NCBI GenBank assembly: GCA_023807065.1 | Contig: JAJJLU010003609.1 | Span: forward strand, 1 to 45,979 | Direction of reading: 5' to 3' | DNA: 45,979 bases | Origin: Isotricha intestinalis | Taxonomy: Eukaryota > Ciliophora > Litostomatea > Vestibuliferida > Isotrichidae | In this document: positions 45,747 to 45,979 of the stretch, in pieces | How the letters are laid out: each line of letters starts with the position of its first letter | Position numbering within the stretch: position 1 is the stretch's first letter | Notes under the pieces: model-generated | The model's input: the letters and a program-made list of their open reading frames with translations, nothing else | Databases searched by the model: none | What the model was told of the DNA's origin: nothing | Translations under genes and position numbers: made by a program

Positions 45747-45979
45747 TTAATTGTAAAATATTATGGAATGTCTTGGGTTCCACGCGAACAATTTTTTATC
45801 ATTTTTAATTATTAAGTGTTTTTGAATTTTTTATTTTAAAACTTGATATTTTTCTGATTTATCAATTTGATGAAAAATTAAACAAGGATCATTTATTTTA
45901 TCGAAATTTCTCCGTTTTATTTGTAATATTGAATAAAAAATTCATTTTCTTGCTTAAATTCTTAATGATTCATTTTCAT
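45747..45979 (-). pseudogene. C-terminal fragment of an unknown coding frame, interrupted, truncated by window edge
   Basis: Read on the minus strand, one frame gives IKRRNFDKINDPCLIFHQID then KSEKYQVLK, a TAA, and then KKLFAWNPRHSIIFYN before TAA at 45747-45749. G/C content of the patch encoding LFAWNPRHS is well above the local spacers, which argues for coding origin. An additional frame change is needed upstream, near 45940, to connect with the window edge. I recognise no family. Like the left end of the window, this could be a decayed gene or a poorly corrected contig end. Confidence 0.4.

Noticed and set aside
45771..45790. tRNA-like GGTTCCACGCGAAC patch
   Set aside because: It resembles a T-loop at first sight, but no acceptor or anticodon arms can be folded around it and it lies within a coding-like minus-strand frame.
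1..45979. Anaerobic gut fungus as source
   Set aside because: These fungi are also A/T-rich and carry dynein, but their genes usually contain introns. The gene set here, with the YANK-like kinase and unusual Rab, looks more ciliate-like. Not excluded without phylogeny.
1..45979. Telomere repeats or mobile elements
   Set aside because: I saw no C4A2/C4A4-type repeats at either edge, no transposase or reverse transcriptase frame, and no terminal inverted repeats by eye.

Overview
The window is eukaryotic nuclear DNA, strongly A+T-rich in genes and spacers alike. Genes are packed closely, often 90-250 bases apart, on both strands. They carry no visible introns, even in a 12.9 kb dynein gene, and they end on ordinary TAA/TAG/TGA with CAA used for glutamine. 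Axonemal dynein, a CEP41-type tubulin-modification protein, a Tctex-type light chain and a YANK-like AGC kinase point to a ciliated protist. An A+T-rich genome with few introns, the standard code and a bacterial-looking nitroreductase fits a litostome (rumen-type) ciliate macronuclear contig best. This assignment is inference. A parabasalid or another anaerobic flagellate is the main alternative.

Layout. 1-1.1 kb: two broken plus-strand reading frames, the C-terminal part of a ubiquitin-specific protease and a short Q/N-rich PAM2-like peptide. 1.1-13.2 kb: compact housekeeping and ciliary genes, namely MCM3 (-), an unknown cytoskeletal-looking protein (-), APC10 (+), nitroreductase (-), CEP41 (+), a divergent Rab (-), a RING/TRAF-zinc/SPRY E3 ligase (-), a Tctex light chain (+), a HERP-like UBL membrane protein (-) and a UBL/B-box/coiled-coil protein (+). 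13.5-26.4 kb: an axonemal dynein heavy chain (-). 26.8-32.9 kb: a VIT/vWA protein (+), a membrane-anchored aspartic-protease-like pseudoenzyme (+), a low-complexity protein (+) and an EamA-type transporter (-). 33.8-43.4 kb: a 3229-residue type I membrane protein built from four tandem units of about 780 residues (+). 43.8-45.4 kb: the AGC kinase (-). The last few hundred bases hold a further broken minus-strand frame.

Themes. One is ubiquitin: the USP remnant, APC10, the RING-SPRY protein, the HERP-like protein and the UBL/B-box protein. Another is the cilium: CEP41, Tctex and dynein. A third is the cell surface: the aspartic-protease-like protein and the four-repeat giant. Six neighbouring pairs are divergent and may share promoters. 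MCM3 has a perfect E2F-type octamer just upstream of its start.

The most novel object is the four-repeat surface protein. Next are the divergent HERP-like and UBL/B-box pair, the inactive-looking aspartic protease and the probable bacterial nitroreductase. Damaged frames occur only at the two ends of the window. Most of the shifts in the left-end USP frame are single-base changes in homopolymers, so consensus error at contig ends should be excluded before calling pseudogenes.
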